From positions 6,820,001-6,884,000 of the forward strand of contig NZ_CP107954.1 of assembly GCF_036067295.1 (NCBI RefSeq): a stretch of DNA of 64,000 bases, given 5' to 3'. Under the pieces are notes generated by a model. It worked only from the letters and a program-made list of their open reading frames with translations. It had not been told where the DNA came from and made no database searches. Made by a program: the position numbers and the translations under genes. The first letter of the stretch is position 1. Every line of letters begins with the position of its first letter. Origin of the DNA: Kribbella sp. NBC_00382 (lineage in GTDB: Bacteria; Actinomycetota; Actinomycetes; Propionibacteriales; Kribbellaceae). Positions 19,101 through 25,624 of the stretch are shown here, piece after piece.

Positions 19101-19508
19101 GGCGGCGGCCTTGGTGACGACCGGCTGCCGGTTGACGTTGATGACGTCTTGCTGAGCCACGGTCAGGCTCTTGGCGTTGCCTTGGGCATCGGTCGTGACG
19201 ACGAAGTCGCCGCCGATCACGGGCAGGTCCTGGTACGTGCGCTGGTAGCTCACGTACTGCAGACCCCAGGGCGTGCTGATGTCTTGCTGGCGGACGAACT
19301 GGTCGCTCGGACTCGCCTTGAGTTCGGCGACCCGGCCTTGGACCAGGCGGTCCGCCGTCTTGAGCGCGGCGGCTCGCGGATTCACCGGTGGTGCTGCGTC
19401 TTGCTGAGCCGATGCCGAGGGCATCTTCATGGCGATCACCGCTGTGGCGGCTACTGCCAGGCTCAGCACGCAACCGGCTGCGACGACGCGCAGGGCTGTG
19501 CTCTTCAC
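16191..19508 (-). CDS. Secreted M4 (thermolysin-like) + M28 aminopeptidase fusion with Ig-like domains
   Basis: A 1105-residue exported protease with two catalytic domains. The GTG start at 19508 is chosen because GAGGAAG stands 6 bases upstream and a signal peptide follows (basic start, hydrophobic core, cleavage near SASA-QQ). A propeptide (FTP/PepSY-like, ~40-190) precedes an M4 domain with H338-E-Y-G-H342 and a downstream Glu in SQE359AVAD. An Ig-like domain (~520-600) links to an M28 peptidase with H717-L-D719 and D729 (HLDSVSAGPGSNDNGSG), then WTDEEQGLNG. A second Ig-like repeat and a putative-Ig domain close the protein. Expected role: extracellular protein breakdown, endopeptidase and aminopeptidase in one chain. 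The divergent LysR gene may control it. Confidence 0.88.
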   Translation of the reverse strand: MKSTALRVVAAGCVLSLAVAATAVIAMKMPSASAQQDAAPPVNPRAAALKTADRLVQGRVAELKASPSDQFVRQQDISTPWGLQYVSYQRTYQDLPVIGGDFVVTTDAQGNAKSLTVAQQDVINVNRQPVVTKAAAKKAARTAITDGKAAPGEPTLVVYAGTKKPVLAWEAIVQGRNHGELSRQKVYVDARSGKVLQAIEQTAAGTGTGIWNGSNLTIGTTKSGTTYSMTDPARPNLRCGDQSTGSTYSGSDDVWGSTSKTDKEAGCTDVMYVAAGEWDMLKNWYGRNGLDGNGKWADALVGLGDVNAYWGSQYNSDGVVFGYNNARNWITATDVVAHEYGHGLDAMTPGGISGYPSQEAVADIWGTLSEFYLNNANDKPDYEIGETINLTGSGPIRYMYQPSKVSGHPDCNSSSLPNEIHASAGPMNHWFYLLAEGTSPTNGQPKSPTCNNTTLTGIGHQEAGKLFYNSMLIKTSNMSYGKWRSTTLTAAKNLDSTCALHAKVKAAWDAVSVGAQSGEATCTPSGNDFTLSVSPASGSVKPGETATATVNTVIGSGSAQTVRLTASGLPSGATATFDPSSVQSGNSSSLKIATTSSTPEGAYNVTITGDGTDVDKTATYRLTVGGSTPPAGVPDIYVEKVKAHLAALQQAADNNGGNRRAGSAGHTASVSYIEQKLRDAGYTVVKQRCTSCQYPSDNLIADFPGGDANQVVMLGAHLDSVSAGPGSNDNGSGSATILEVALRLAQDKPTLAKHVRFGWWTDEEQGLNGSKFYVGQLSSTDKSKIKAYFNFDMVASTNAGYFVNNITTDTGKVLKAFYDGLNLQPEENQEGVGRSDDASFKNAGIPTSGVAAGASARKTTAQAQKWGGTANQAYDSCYHSACDKYPSNISSTVLDRSADAAAYGLWKLAVGDAPPTGSDFSISLSPASGSVAPGSSVQTTVGTTTSSGDPQSVQLSASGLPTGATASFSPSTVTSGSSSTLTLATSATTPAGTYQVIVKGTGAVSHQATYSLTVTGSSTGTVTVQNPGSQYGFVGWSSFPLQIRATSSAGLPITFRATGLPAGLSISAAGVVSGTPTVSGSYTATVTGTDSGGASGSATFAYTIW

Positions 19509-19686
19509 GGGACACTTCCTCACTGAGGGGGCGGGAGCCCCGCCATCGGCCGGGGGGCTGCAAACCAGCCGGCGGATGGCGGGGCGAGGATGCCTGGTGG
19601 CGCACTTGGGCGTGCGCGCCGAAGAGTTCCGTGGGCAGGTGGATGAACTCCCGGCTTCCTCTGTTGGAAGAGATTGGCATCTGCGA

Positions 19687-19727
19687 GTTATGGCTGTCTT
19701 ATCCCAGCAGGGCATAACCTCACCGCT
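19687..19727 (+). promoter_or_regulatory. Candidate LysR operator and leaderless promoter
   Basis: GTTATG (19687-19692) and CATAAC (19713-19718) form an inverted repeat upstream of the LysR ATG. The right arm overlaps TAACCT (19715-19720), which stands seven bases before the ATG and fits a leaderless -10. An operator over the regulator's own promoter is the usual LysR layout, and the region also lies upstream of the divergent protease gene. Confidence 0.4.
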
Positions 19728-20702
19728 ATGGAGCTGGAACTACGCCATCTACGGGTCGTCTGCCGCCTCGCCGACACGGGCAGCGTGTCCAAGGCCGCGG
19801 CGGCGCTGGGCGTCTCCCAGCCGTCTTTGACCGCCCAGTTGCACAGAATCGAGGACGCGATCGGCGGTGTCCTGTTCGAACGCGGCCCGTACGGCGTCGT
19901 CGCGACGCCGCTCGGCAAGCATGTGCTCGGCCGTGCGCGAGCGATGCTGGCCGACATGGATGAGCTGGTGGGCAGCAGCCGGCGTTATACGACCAGCTCC
20001 TCCGTACTACGCCTCGGCGCGGTCCGGACCGTGATGTTCGGGGCCTGGCTGTCGCGACTCGAACAGCTGCTGCCGGGCCGCCAGATCGCGGCGCAGGTGG
20101 ATCCGTCGTGCGCAGTACTGACTGATCTGCTGGCGGCCGATGTGGTCGACGTGGTGATGCTCGGGCGTTGTGACGACGCCTTCGCGCCGCCGTGCCCGCC
20201 GGGGATCCGCGAGCAGACGATGGTCTGGCCCGAACCCTTCGCGGTCGCCTTGCCGGCCGACCATCGACTCGCCGGCAAGGACACCATCGCGTTGGAAGAC
20301 CTGGCCGAAGAGATCTGGATCTGCCCGCCCGCGGGCAAGGAGGACGGCGATCTCGCCTACCTCAGGAGCATCTGCGAATCGGCCGGCTTCACCCCGGAGT
20401 TCCGCTACGCCAACCTGGACACCTCGGAGATCGAGCAACTGATCGGCGCCGGCCGAGGCATCAGCCTGTGCGCGCCGACGGTCCGCGAGATCCCCAACAC
20501 GATCGTCCTGCCGATCACCGGCGCACCTCTGCTCTGGCGCCGAGCCCTCCGCTGGCGCGCCGACAGCACCCCCCAGACCGACATAGACCTCATCCACCGC
20601 GCCTTCACCGACGTCTACCGCCAAACAATCACCACCCACGCCGCCACCCGCCCCTGGTGGTCACTCAACCCCGGCGCGCACCCGACCATCCTCACCCCAT
20701 GA
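19728..20702 (+). CDS. LysR-family transcriptional regulator
   Basis: A 324-residue LysR-type regulator. The N-terminal winged helix is typical: MELELRHLRVVCRLADTGSV, SKAAAALGVSQPSLTAQLHR, FERGPYGVVATPLGKHVL. The effector domain (about 90-300) is the periplasmic-binding-like fold, with the FAVALPADHRLAGKDTIALE segment common to the family. I use the ATG at 19728, which begins the LysR domain, rather than an in-frame upstream codon that would add 18 unlikely residues. It is divergent from the secreted protease and probably regulates it or itself; the inducer is unknown. Confidence 0.88.
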   Translation: MELELRHLRVVCRLADTGSVSKAAAALGVSQPSLTAQLHRIEDAIGGVLFERGPYGVVATPLGKHVLGRARAMLADMDELVGSSRRYTTSSSVLRLGAVRTVMFGAWLSRLEQLLPGRQIAAQVDPSCAVLTDLLAADVVDVVMLGRCDDAFAPPCPPGIREQTMVWPEPFAVALPADHRLAGKDTIALEDLAEEIWICPPAGKEDGDLAYLRSICESAGFTPEFRYANLDTSEIEQLIGAGRGISLCAPTVREIPNTIVLPITGAPLLWRRALRWRADSTPQTDIDLIHRAFTDVYRQTITTHAATRPWWSLNPGAHPTILTP

Positions 20703-20707
20703 ACGCC

Positions 20708-20713
20708 TAGAAT
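20708..20713 (+). promoter_or_regulatory. Leaderless -10 box of toxin-antitoxin module 1
   Basis: TAGAAT followed by seven bases and the ATG at 20721. The second module has the identical box at the identical distance, which supports its function. Confidence 0.6.
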
Positions 20714-20720
20714 CTGCCGC

Positions 20721-21143
20721 ATGGACGTCACGCCAAGCAGGCCCAAGGTATTTCTGCTGACCGAGCAGGACCGCAACTTGGTTGCCGACGGCCCCGCACT
20801 GACCGACCCGTCCGGCGCGCGGCACGACATCCCGCCGAAGGTCTACGAGGCGATGGCATACGTCGAGGCCGCCCTCCGCGAGGGGTATGCCGTCCAGATC
20901 ACCCCGCTGCGCCACGAGCTGCCGATCGACGAGGCTGCCGACGCGGCCCTGATGCCACGCAAGGAGCTCCGGCTGCTGGTGAGCCAGGGCGAGATCCCGT
21001 TCCGCTCGTCCGACTACGTCGACTGGGTCCAGCTGTCCGACGTACTGGCCCTCAGCGCCCGGCTCGACGCCGCGCGGGACGAGATGCTCCAGTCGTTCGC
21101 CGAGGAAGAGCCGTGGGACGACTCGCAGGACGGTGACCGATGA
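20721..21143 (+). CDS. HTH (excisionase-like) antitoxin, module 1
   Basis: A 140-residue protein with an excisionase/MerR-like helix-turn-helix at about 66-112 (LPIDEAADAALMPRKELRLL, GEIPFRSSDYVDWVQLSDVL). The stop overlaps the start of a PIN-domain gene by 4 bases, the classic antitoxin-toxin layout. The N-terminal half (MDVTPSRPKVFLLTEQDRNL) has no recognised fold; the acidic tail (EEEPWDDSQDGD) could contact the toxin. By family knowledge such antitoxins bind their own promoter and neutralise the PIN nuclease. A closely related copy lies at 21931. Confidence 0.72.
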   Translation: MDVTPSRPKVFLLTEQDRNLVADGPALTDPSGARHDIPPKVYEAMAYVEAALREGYAVQITPLRHELPIDEAADAALMPRKELRLLVSQGEIPFRSSDYVDWVQLSDVLALSARLDAARDEMLQSFAEEEPWDDSQDGDR

Positions 21144-21862
21144 CGAACCCCCGCAGCGCGTTCCTCGACGCGAACGTCCTGCGCGGCCAGCTCACCACCG
21201 ACATCATGATGACGCTCGCCGCCGAGCGCCTCTACCAGCCGCAGTGGTCGCAGGACGTGCTGAACGAGGCGGGACGCAACCGTCCGCCGGGCGTCAGCGA
21301 GGAACAGGTCAACAAGCGCTTCGCGCAGATGAACAAGGTGTTCCCGGCCGCGATGACGACCGGCTATGAGGGACTCGAGCCGCAGATGCAGGCGGACGAG
21401 AAGGACAAGCACGTGCTCGCCGCGGCCGTCCAGGGCGAGTCGGACGTCCTGGTCACCGAGAACACCAAGGATTTCGATCCGCCGGCCAGCGGACCGCACG
21501 CGATGAAGGTCGAGCGCACCTCGGAGTTCCTGAACCAGCTCGCCGACGATCACCCGCGGGAGGTGGTCGGCGCCATGCAGAAGATGGTCGACCGCAACCG
21601 CCGGGCGCCGCAGACGATGCCGGAGCTGATCGACAAGATGGCGACCCAGCAGGACCTGAAGGGCTTCGCCCACAAACTCAACTCGCTGGTCCCACCGGAC
21701 AAGCAGGGCTCGCACCCGAACCTGCAGGCGACTCAGGCTGCCAAGGTAGCGCTTGACGGGACGGCGCCGGCCAGCAAAGCGGTGAGTGCGCCGGCAACCG
21801 CTCCTGAGGCTCGCAAGGCCGGCACCGATGGCCCAGAGAAGTCCACCGGGCAGGAGCGCTAG
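21140..21862 (+). CDS. PIN-domain ribonuclease toxin, module 1
   Basis: A 240-residue protein whose first ~120 residues form a PIN domain, a metal-dependent RNase. Acidic residues expected at the active site are D10 (FLDANVLRG), E43 (DVLNEAGRN), D89 (EKDKHVLAAAV) and D111 (ENTKDFDPP). The C-terminal half (about 125-240) is an extension longer than in ordinary VapC-like toxins. It contains REVVGAMQKMVDRNRRAPQT and a low-complexity Ala/Thr/Pro tail ending EKSTGQER. Its start overlaps the antitoxin stop, so the two are translationally coupled. Which RNA is cut is unknown. Confidence 0.78.
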   Translation: MTNPRSAFLDANVLRGQLTTDIMMTLAAERLYQPQWSQDVLNEAGRNRPPGVSEEQVNKRFAQMNKVFPAAMTTGYEGLEPQMQADEKDKHVLAAAVQGESDVLVTENTKDFDPPASGPHAMKVERTSEFLNQLADDHPREVVGAMQKMVDRNRRAPQTMPELIDKMATQQDLKGFAHKLNSLVPPDKQGSHPNLQATQAAKVALDGTAPASKAVSAPATAPEARKAGTDGPEKSTGQER

Positions 21863-21917
21863 CTCGGATCGGTCCAGGCCTGTGGACAATTGCCAACGAC
21901 TACGGACTCCCGCGTCC

Positions 21918-21923
21918 TAGAAT
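21918..21923 (+). promoter_or_regulatory. Leaderless -10 box of toxin-antitoxin module 2
   Basis: TAGAAT, seven bases before the ATG at 21931, the same arrangement as module 1. The 68-base gap between module 1 and this gene holds only this promoter region. Confidence 0.6.
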
Positions 21924-21930
21924 CCGAAGC

Positions 21931-22353
21931 ATGGACGTTACGCCGAGTAGTACTGAGGTCTTTCTGTTGGCTGAGGAGGATCGGAATGTGGTGCCTGGCG
22001 GGCCTGCGTTGGTCGGGGCGGACGGCAGTCGCCGTGACCTTCCGCCGAAGGTGTACGAGGTGATGGCGTTCGTGGAGGAGGCGCTGCGTCAGGGGTATGC
22101 GCTTCAGGTCACACCCTTGCGGCAGGAAGTACCGGTCGACGAGGCCGCCGATGCCATCTCGATGTCGCGCAAGCAGTTCCGGCAGATCGTCGGCAAGGGT
22201 GAGATCCCGTTCCGCTCCAGCCAGTACGTCGACTGGGTGAAGCTGTCCGATGTACTGGCGTTCGACGCCCGCCGAAAGGCCCAGCGTGAGGAGGCCCTCC
22301 AGGCCTTGGCTGACGAGGAGCCTTGGGACCAAGAACCTCCGAAGGGCAGCTGA
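21931..22353 (+). CDS. HTH (excisionase-like) antitoxin, module 2
   Basis: A 140-residue paralogue of the gene at 20721 with the same length and layout. It opens MDVTPSSTEVFLLAEEDRNV, and the helix-turn-helix region reads VPVDEAADAISMSRKQFRQI ... GEIPFRSSQYVDWVKLSDVL. The recognition-helix segment (SMSRKQFRQIVGK against LMPRKELRLLVSQ) is among the more changed parts, so the two antitoxins may bind different operators. The stop lies 6 bases before the GTG of the cognate PIN gene, a small gap where module 1 has an overlap. Confidence 0.72.
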   Translation: MDVTPSSTEVFLLAEEDRNVVPGGPALVGADGSRRDLPPKVYEVMAFVEEALRQGYALQVTPLRQEVPVDEAADAISMSRKQFRQIVGKGEIPFRSSQYVDWVKLSDVLAFDARRKAQREEALQALADEEPWDQEPPKGS

Positions 22354-22359
22354 TCGCCG

Positions 22360-23082
22360 GTGGCAGATCCGCGGATAGCCTTTCTCGACGCGAACGTGCT
22401 CCGTGGGCAACTGACGACGGACATCATGCTGAGCCTCGCGGACAGCAAGCTCTACGAGCCGCAGTGGTCGGCCGAGGTACTGGACGAAGTGAAGCGGAAC
22501 CGCCCCGCCGGTGTCACCGCCGAGCGCGCCGACTCCCGGTTCGCCCAGATGGCCAAGGCTTTTCCCGAAGCACTGGTGACGGACTATCAGCACCTGATGC
22601 CGGAGATGCGCGCCGACGACAAGGACAAGCATGTCCTCGCCGCCGCCGTGCACAGTGAGGCTGACGTCCTGGTCACCGAGAACACGAAGGACTTCGACCC
22701 GCCGACCAGCGGAAGACATGCGATGAAGGTCGAGCGTACGTCGGAGTTCCTCAACCAGATGCTCGAAGAGCACCCGGACAAGGTGGTCGGGGCTATGCAG
22801 AAGATGGTGGACCGGAATCGGCGGGCCCCTCAGACGATGCCTGAGTTGATTGACAAGATGGCGACCCAGCAGGATCTGAAGGGGTTTGCGCACAAGCTCA
22901 ACTCGATGGTGCCGTCGGAGCAGCAGGGGTCGCACCCGAACCTGCAGGTGGCGAAGGCGGCTCAGGCGGCTCTTGAGGGGACGTCGCCGGCCAGTCGAGC
23001 AGTCAGTACGCCGGCAACTGCGCCCGCGGCGCGGAAGGCCGGTACCGATGGCCCGGAGAAGTCCACCGGCCAGGAGCGCTAG
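22360..23082 (+). CDS. PIN-domain ribonuclease toxin, module 2
   Basis: A 240-residue paralogue of the toxin at 21140, starting with GTG. The active-site acids are kept (FLDANVLRG, DEVKRNRPAG, DDKDKHVLAAAV, ENTKDFDPP). The C-terminal extension is almost unchanged in protein sequence (KVVGAMQKMVDRNRRAPQTM, QQDLKGFAHKLNSM) although many codons differ at synonymous positions. Protein identity is therefore kept by selection rather than by recent copying. The N-terminal 60-85 region is more divergent, which may set pairing with its own antitoxin. Confidence 0.78.
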   Translation: MADPRIAFLDANVLRGQLTTDIMLSLADSKLYEPQWSAEVLDEVKRNRPAGVTAERADSRFAQMAKAFPEALVTDYQHLMPEMRADDKDKHVLAAAVHSEADVLVTENTKDFDPPTSGRHAMKVERTSEFLNQMLEEHPDKVVGAMQKMVDRNRRAPQTMPELIDKMATQQDLKGFAHKLNSMVPSEQQGSHPNLQVAKAAQAALEGTSPASRAVSTPATAPAARKAGTDGPEKSTGQER

Positions 23083-23106
23083 CCCGGGTAGGTCCGGGCA
23101 GGCACG

Positions 23107-23658
23107 TTAGCTGGGGTCGGTCCAGGTTAGGCGGTAGGTGACTGCGCCGAAGCGGATGTGGTCGCCTGGGCGGACCCGGACGGGGGTGGTGATGCGGAGG
23201 CCGTTGAGGTGGGTGCCGTTCATCGAGCCGAGGTCTCGGAGGAGCCAGCCGTCGTCTACGTGGCGTAGTTCGGCGTGGAAGCGGGAGACGGAGAGGTCGG
23301 TCTCCCGGAGCGTGGCGCCGGGGCCGCGGCCGATGCGGACCGTCGGTGTGCCGGGCGACGGCAGGGCAAGGCCTTGCGGGCGGACGTACGGCTTCGCGGT
23401 GCGGGGTGCGATGGTCAGGCGCGGGATGCGGGCGAGCAGGCGGTTGAGGAGCTGGACCGCGCGGGGCTCGGTGCCGGGGAGGTCGTGGGTCGCGTTGGCG
23501 AGTTCGCGGCGGCTCTGAGCGCGGAGTACGAAGTTCATCCGGCGGATGAAGGTGTCGTGCGAGAGGCGGCCGCTGCCGGCGCCGTCGCGCAGGATCGCCA
23601 GCGCCCGGTCACGCTCGGCGTCCGAGGGACGCGCCAGCTCGATCCGTTCCGCCGTCAT
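23107..23658 (-). CDS. DUF1707-FHA domain protein
   Basis: A 183-residue protein. Residues ~5-60 are a DUF1707 (SHOCT-like) domain: ELARPSDAERDRALAILRD, GRLSHDTFIRRMNFVLRAQS. Residues ~100-180 are a forkhead-associated domain with the phosphothreonine-binding signature GRGPGATLRETDLSVSRFHA, WLLRDLGSMNGTHLNGL. FHA domains dock to phosphothreonine on partner proteins, so this is probably a signalling adaptor of a Ser/Thr kinase. No kinase gene lies in the window. No membrane segment is visible. Confidence 0.85.
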   Translation of the reverse strand: MTAERIELARPSDAERDRALAILRDGAGSGRLSHDTFIRRMNFVLRAQSRRELANATHDLPGTEPRAVQLLNRLLARIPRLTIAPRTAKPYVRPQGLALPSPGTPTVRIGRGPGATLRETDLSVSRFHAELRHVDDGWLLRDLGSMNGTHLNGLRITTPVRVRPGDHIRFGAVTYRLTWTDPS

Positions 23659-23701
23659 GTCTGGATTGTCCGCGCCCCCGGGTTCACCTGTCCAGCATGC
23701 C

Positions 23702-24775
23702 TCAGGGCCGGGCGGTCAGTACGTCGGCCAGGTCGAACTTGATCGGCTCCTCGAGCTGCTCGTAGGTGCACGACTCCGGCGTACGGTCCTCGCGCCAGCG
23801 CACGAACTGGGCCGTGTGCCGGAAGCGGACGCCCTCCATGTGGTCGTACTTCACCTCGACCACCCGCTCGGGGCGCAGCGGCACGAAGCTGAGGTCCTTG
23901 CCGGCCTGCCACCGACTGCCCTCCGCGTTGCGCGGTGTCCGGTTGCCCTCTTCCTGCTTCGCCCAGGCCCACGGGTGATTGTCGAAGTCCGTGACAAGCT
24001 CCTGCATCTCGACGAACAGCTCCTCGCGGCGAGCCATCGGGAACGCGCCGATCACGCCGACGCTCGCGAGCACGCCCTCGGCGTTGTAGAGCCCGAGCAG
24101 CAGCGACCCGATCCGGTTCTCGCCGCTCTTGTGCACCCGGTACCCCGCGACGACGCAGTCCGCGGTCCGCTCGTGCTTGATCTTGAACATCGTCCGCTTG
24201 TCCGGCAGGTACAGCCCGTCGAGCGGTTTCGCGATCACGCCGTCCAGTCCGGCGCCCTCGAACTGGTTGAACCAGTCGGTCGCGGTCGCCTTGTCGGTCG
24301 TGGTCCGGGTCAGGTGGATCGGCGCCGCGGCCTTGGCCAGCGCTTGCTCCAGCGCCTCCCGCCGCTCGGCGAACGGCCGCTCGGTGTAATCGGTATCGCC
24401 CAGCGCCAGCAGGTCGAACGCGACGAACCGGGCCGGCGTCGTCTCCGACAGCATCTTGACCCGGGAGGCGGCCGGATGGATCCGCTGCTGCAGTACTTCG
24501 AAGTCGAGCCGGTCCCCCGACGCGCCGACCACGACGATCTCGCCGTCGATCACGCAGCGCTCGGGCAGGTTGGCCTTGATCGCCTCGACCAGCTCAGGGA
24601 AGTACCGGGTCATCGGCTTCTCGTTCCGGCTGCCGATCTCCACCTCGTCGCCGTCGCGGAAGATGATCGATCGGAACCCGTCCCATTTCGGCTCGAAGCT
24701 GACGTTGCCGTCGGGGATCTGCTTGATCGGCTTCGCCAGCATCGGCGCGACCGGCGGCATCACGGGGAGCTTCAT
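23702..24775 (-). CDS. ligC: ATP-dependent DNA ligase, LigC type
   Basis: A 357-residue ATP-dependent DNA ligase that closely follows mycobacterial LigC (MKLPVMPPVAPMLAK start, HPWAW region and KDLSFVPLRPERVVEVKYD end). The adenylated lysine is K30 in FEPKWDGFR. The nucleotidyltransferase motifs ERCVIDGEIVV, FVAFDLLALGD, GLDGVIAKPLDGLY and MFKIKH follow, and an OB-fold completes the C-terminus. LigC enzymes act in DNA repair (ribonucleotide or base excision repair) as an accessory to NAD-dependent LigA. The ATG at 24775 matches the family start; in-frame ATGs at 24784 and 24826 are less likely. Confidence 0.92.
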   Translation of the reverse strand: MKLPVMPPVAPMLAKPIKQIPDGNVSFEPKWDGFRSIIFRDGDEVEIGSRNEKPMTRYFPELVEAIKANLPERCVIDGEIVVVGASGDRLDFEVLQQRIHPAASRVKMLSETTPARFVAFDLLALGDTDYTERPFAERREALEQALAKAAAPIHLTRTTTDKATATDWFNQFEGAGLDGVIAKPLDGLYLPDKRTMFKIKHERTADCVVAGYRVHKSGENRIGSLLLGLYNAEGVLASVGVIGAFPMARREELFVEMQELVTDFDNHPWAWAKQEEGNRTPRNAEGSRWQAGKDLSFVPLRPERVVEVKYDHMEGVRFRHTAQFVRWREDRTPESCTYEQLEEPIKFDLADVLTARP

Positions 24776-24855
24776 GGCCGCCATTCTGCCCCCACCAGGT
24801 TCCTTTCGGGGGCATGATGGGGGCATACCGACTGGTACGAACCGGAGGTACCGAG

Positions 24856-25344
24856 ATGTACGACGTCGTACTGCTCGTCGAGCAGGAGCTGACCGAACCC
24901 GATGCCCAGCGCGTGGTCGAGCTGCACCAGGACATGCCCGAGACGGTGAAGTACCACGTGCTCGTGCCGTGCCACAACGCCGAGGCGGGTGTCGAGGCGT
25001 CGATCAGCGCGCTCGGCACGGCGGATCTCTACGGACCAGGACTCGCCGACCAGCGGCAGGATCTGGCCGAGGCGCAGAAGGCGATCGACAGTGAGGCGAG
25101 CGACTGCACCGGGCGGAGCATCCAGCGGCTGCGCGACCTCGGTCAGCAGGCCGAGGGCGGGATCTCGCACGACCGGCCGATCGACGCGCTGACGGCGACG
25201 GTCGACAAGGTGGGCGGGCGCGAGGTCATCATCCTCACCCGGCCGCACATCGTGGCCGAGTTCTTCCACCTCGACTGGACCAATTCGGCCCGCCGGCATC
25301 TCGGCGTACCGGTTCTTCATCTGCTCGAACAAGACGAAAAGTAG
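24856..25344 (+). CDS. Conserved hypothetical protein
   Basis: A 162-residue protein with ATG preceded by GGAGG at a good distance. It begins MYDVVLLVEQELTEPDAQRV and reads like an alternating alpha/beta fold (YHVLVPCHN, REVIILTRPHIVAEFF), reminiscent of small nucleotide-binding or Usp-like proteins, but no binding motif is certain. A helical middle (RQDLAEAQKAIDSEA) links the halves. It is divergent from ligC, the two starts being 80 bases apart. Function unknown. Confidence 0.65.
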   Translation: MYDVVLLVEQELTEPDAQRVVELHQDMPETVKYHVLVPCHNAEAGVEASISALGTADLYGPGLADQRQDLAEAQKAIDSEASDCTGRSIQRLRDLGQQAEGGISHDRPIDALTATVDKVGGREVIILTRPHIVAEFFHLDWTNSARRHLGVPVLHLLEQDEK

Positions 25345-25363
25345 TCGGCGTCGTTAGACAGGT

Positions 25364-25591
25364 GTGATTCCAACCCTCTACACGACGGACGAGGTCGCGG
25401 ACCTGCTGCGGATCTCGGTGTACGCCGTCTACAAGCACGTCGCAGCCGGGACGGTCAGCCCGCGGCGCACACCAGGACCGCTGCCGGCGGAGCTGCGCTT
25501 CACCAGTGATGACGTGGTGCGGATGCTGCTCGCGATGAGGCCGTCCGTCGCGACGCCAGTACGGCGGCATCTTGCCCTTGTCAGTGGATGA
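25364..25591 (+). CDS. Small HTH (excisionase-like) DNA-binding protein
   Basis: A 75-residue protein that is nearly all one helix-turn-helix: LYTTDEVADLLRISVYAVYK, HVAAGTVSPRRTPG, ELRFTSDDVVRMLLAM. The pattern is the HTH_17/BldC-like MerR-type fold. It starts with GTG, 20 bases after the preceding gene. No toxin, integrase or phage gene is adjacent, so a phage excisionase role is not supported; a BldC-like small regulator is the more likely reading. No clear ribosome site is seen, so the start is uncertain. Confidence 0.68.
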   Translation: MIPTLYTTDEVADLLRISVYAVYKHVAAGTVSPRRTPGPLPAELRFTSDDVVRMLLAMRPSVATPVRRHLALVSG

Positions 25592-25624
25592 GCTCACCAG
25601 AACAATCGCTACCGCGTCCGCTGG

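Noticed and set aside
19509..19715. Longer start of the secreted protease at 19715
   Set aside because: The extra 69 residues are polar and would bury the signal peptide; the GTG at 19508 has a clear ribosome site.
20721..23082. Prophage or integrative element, because of the excisionase-like proteins here and at 25364
   Set aside because: No integrase, attachment-site repeats, tRNA target or phage structural genes are near; the HTH proteins fit antitoxin or BldC-like roles.
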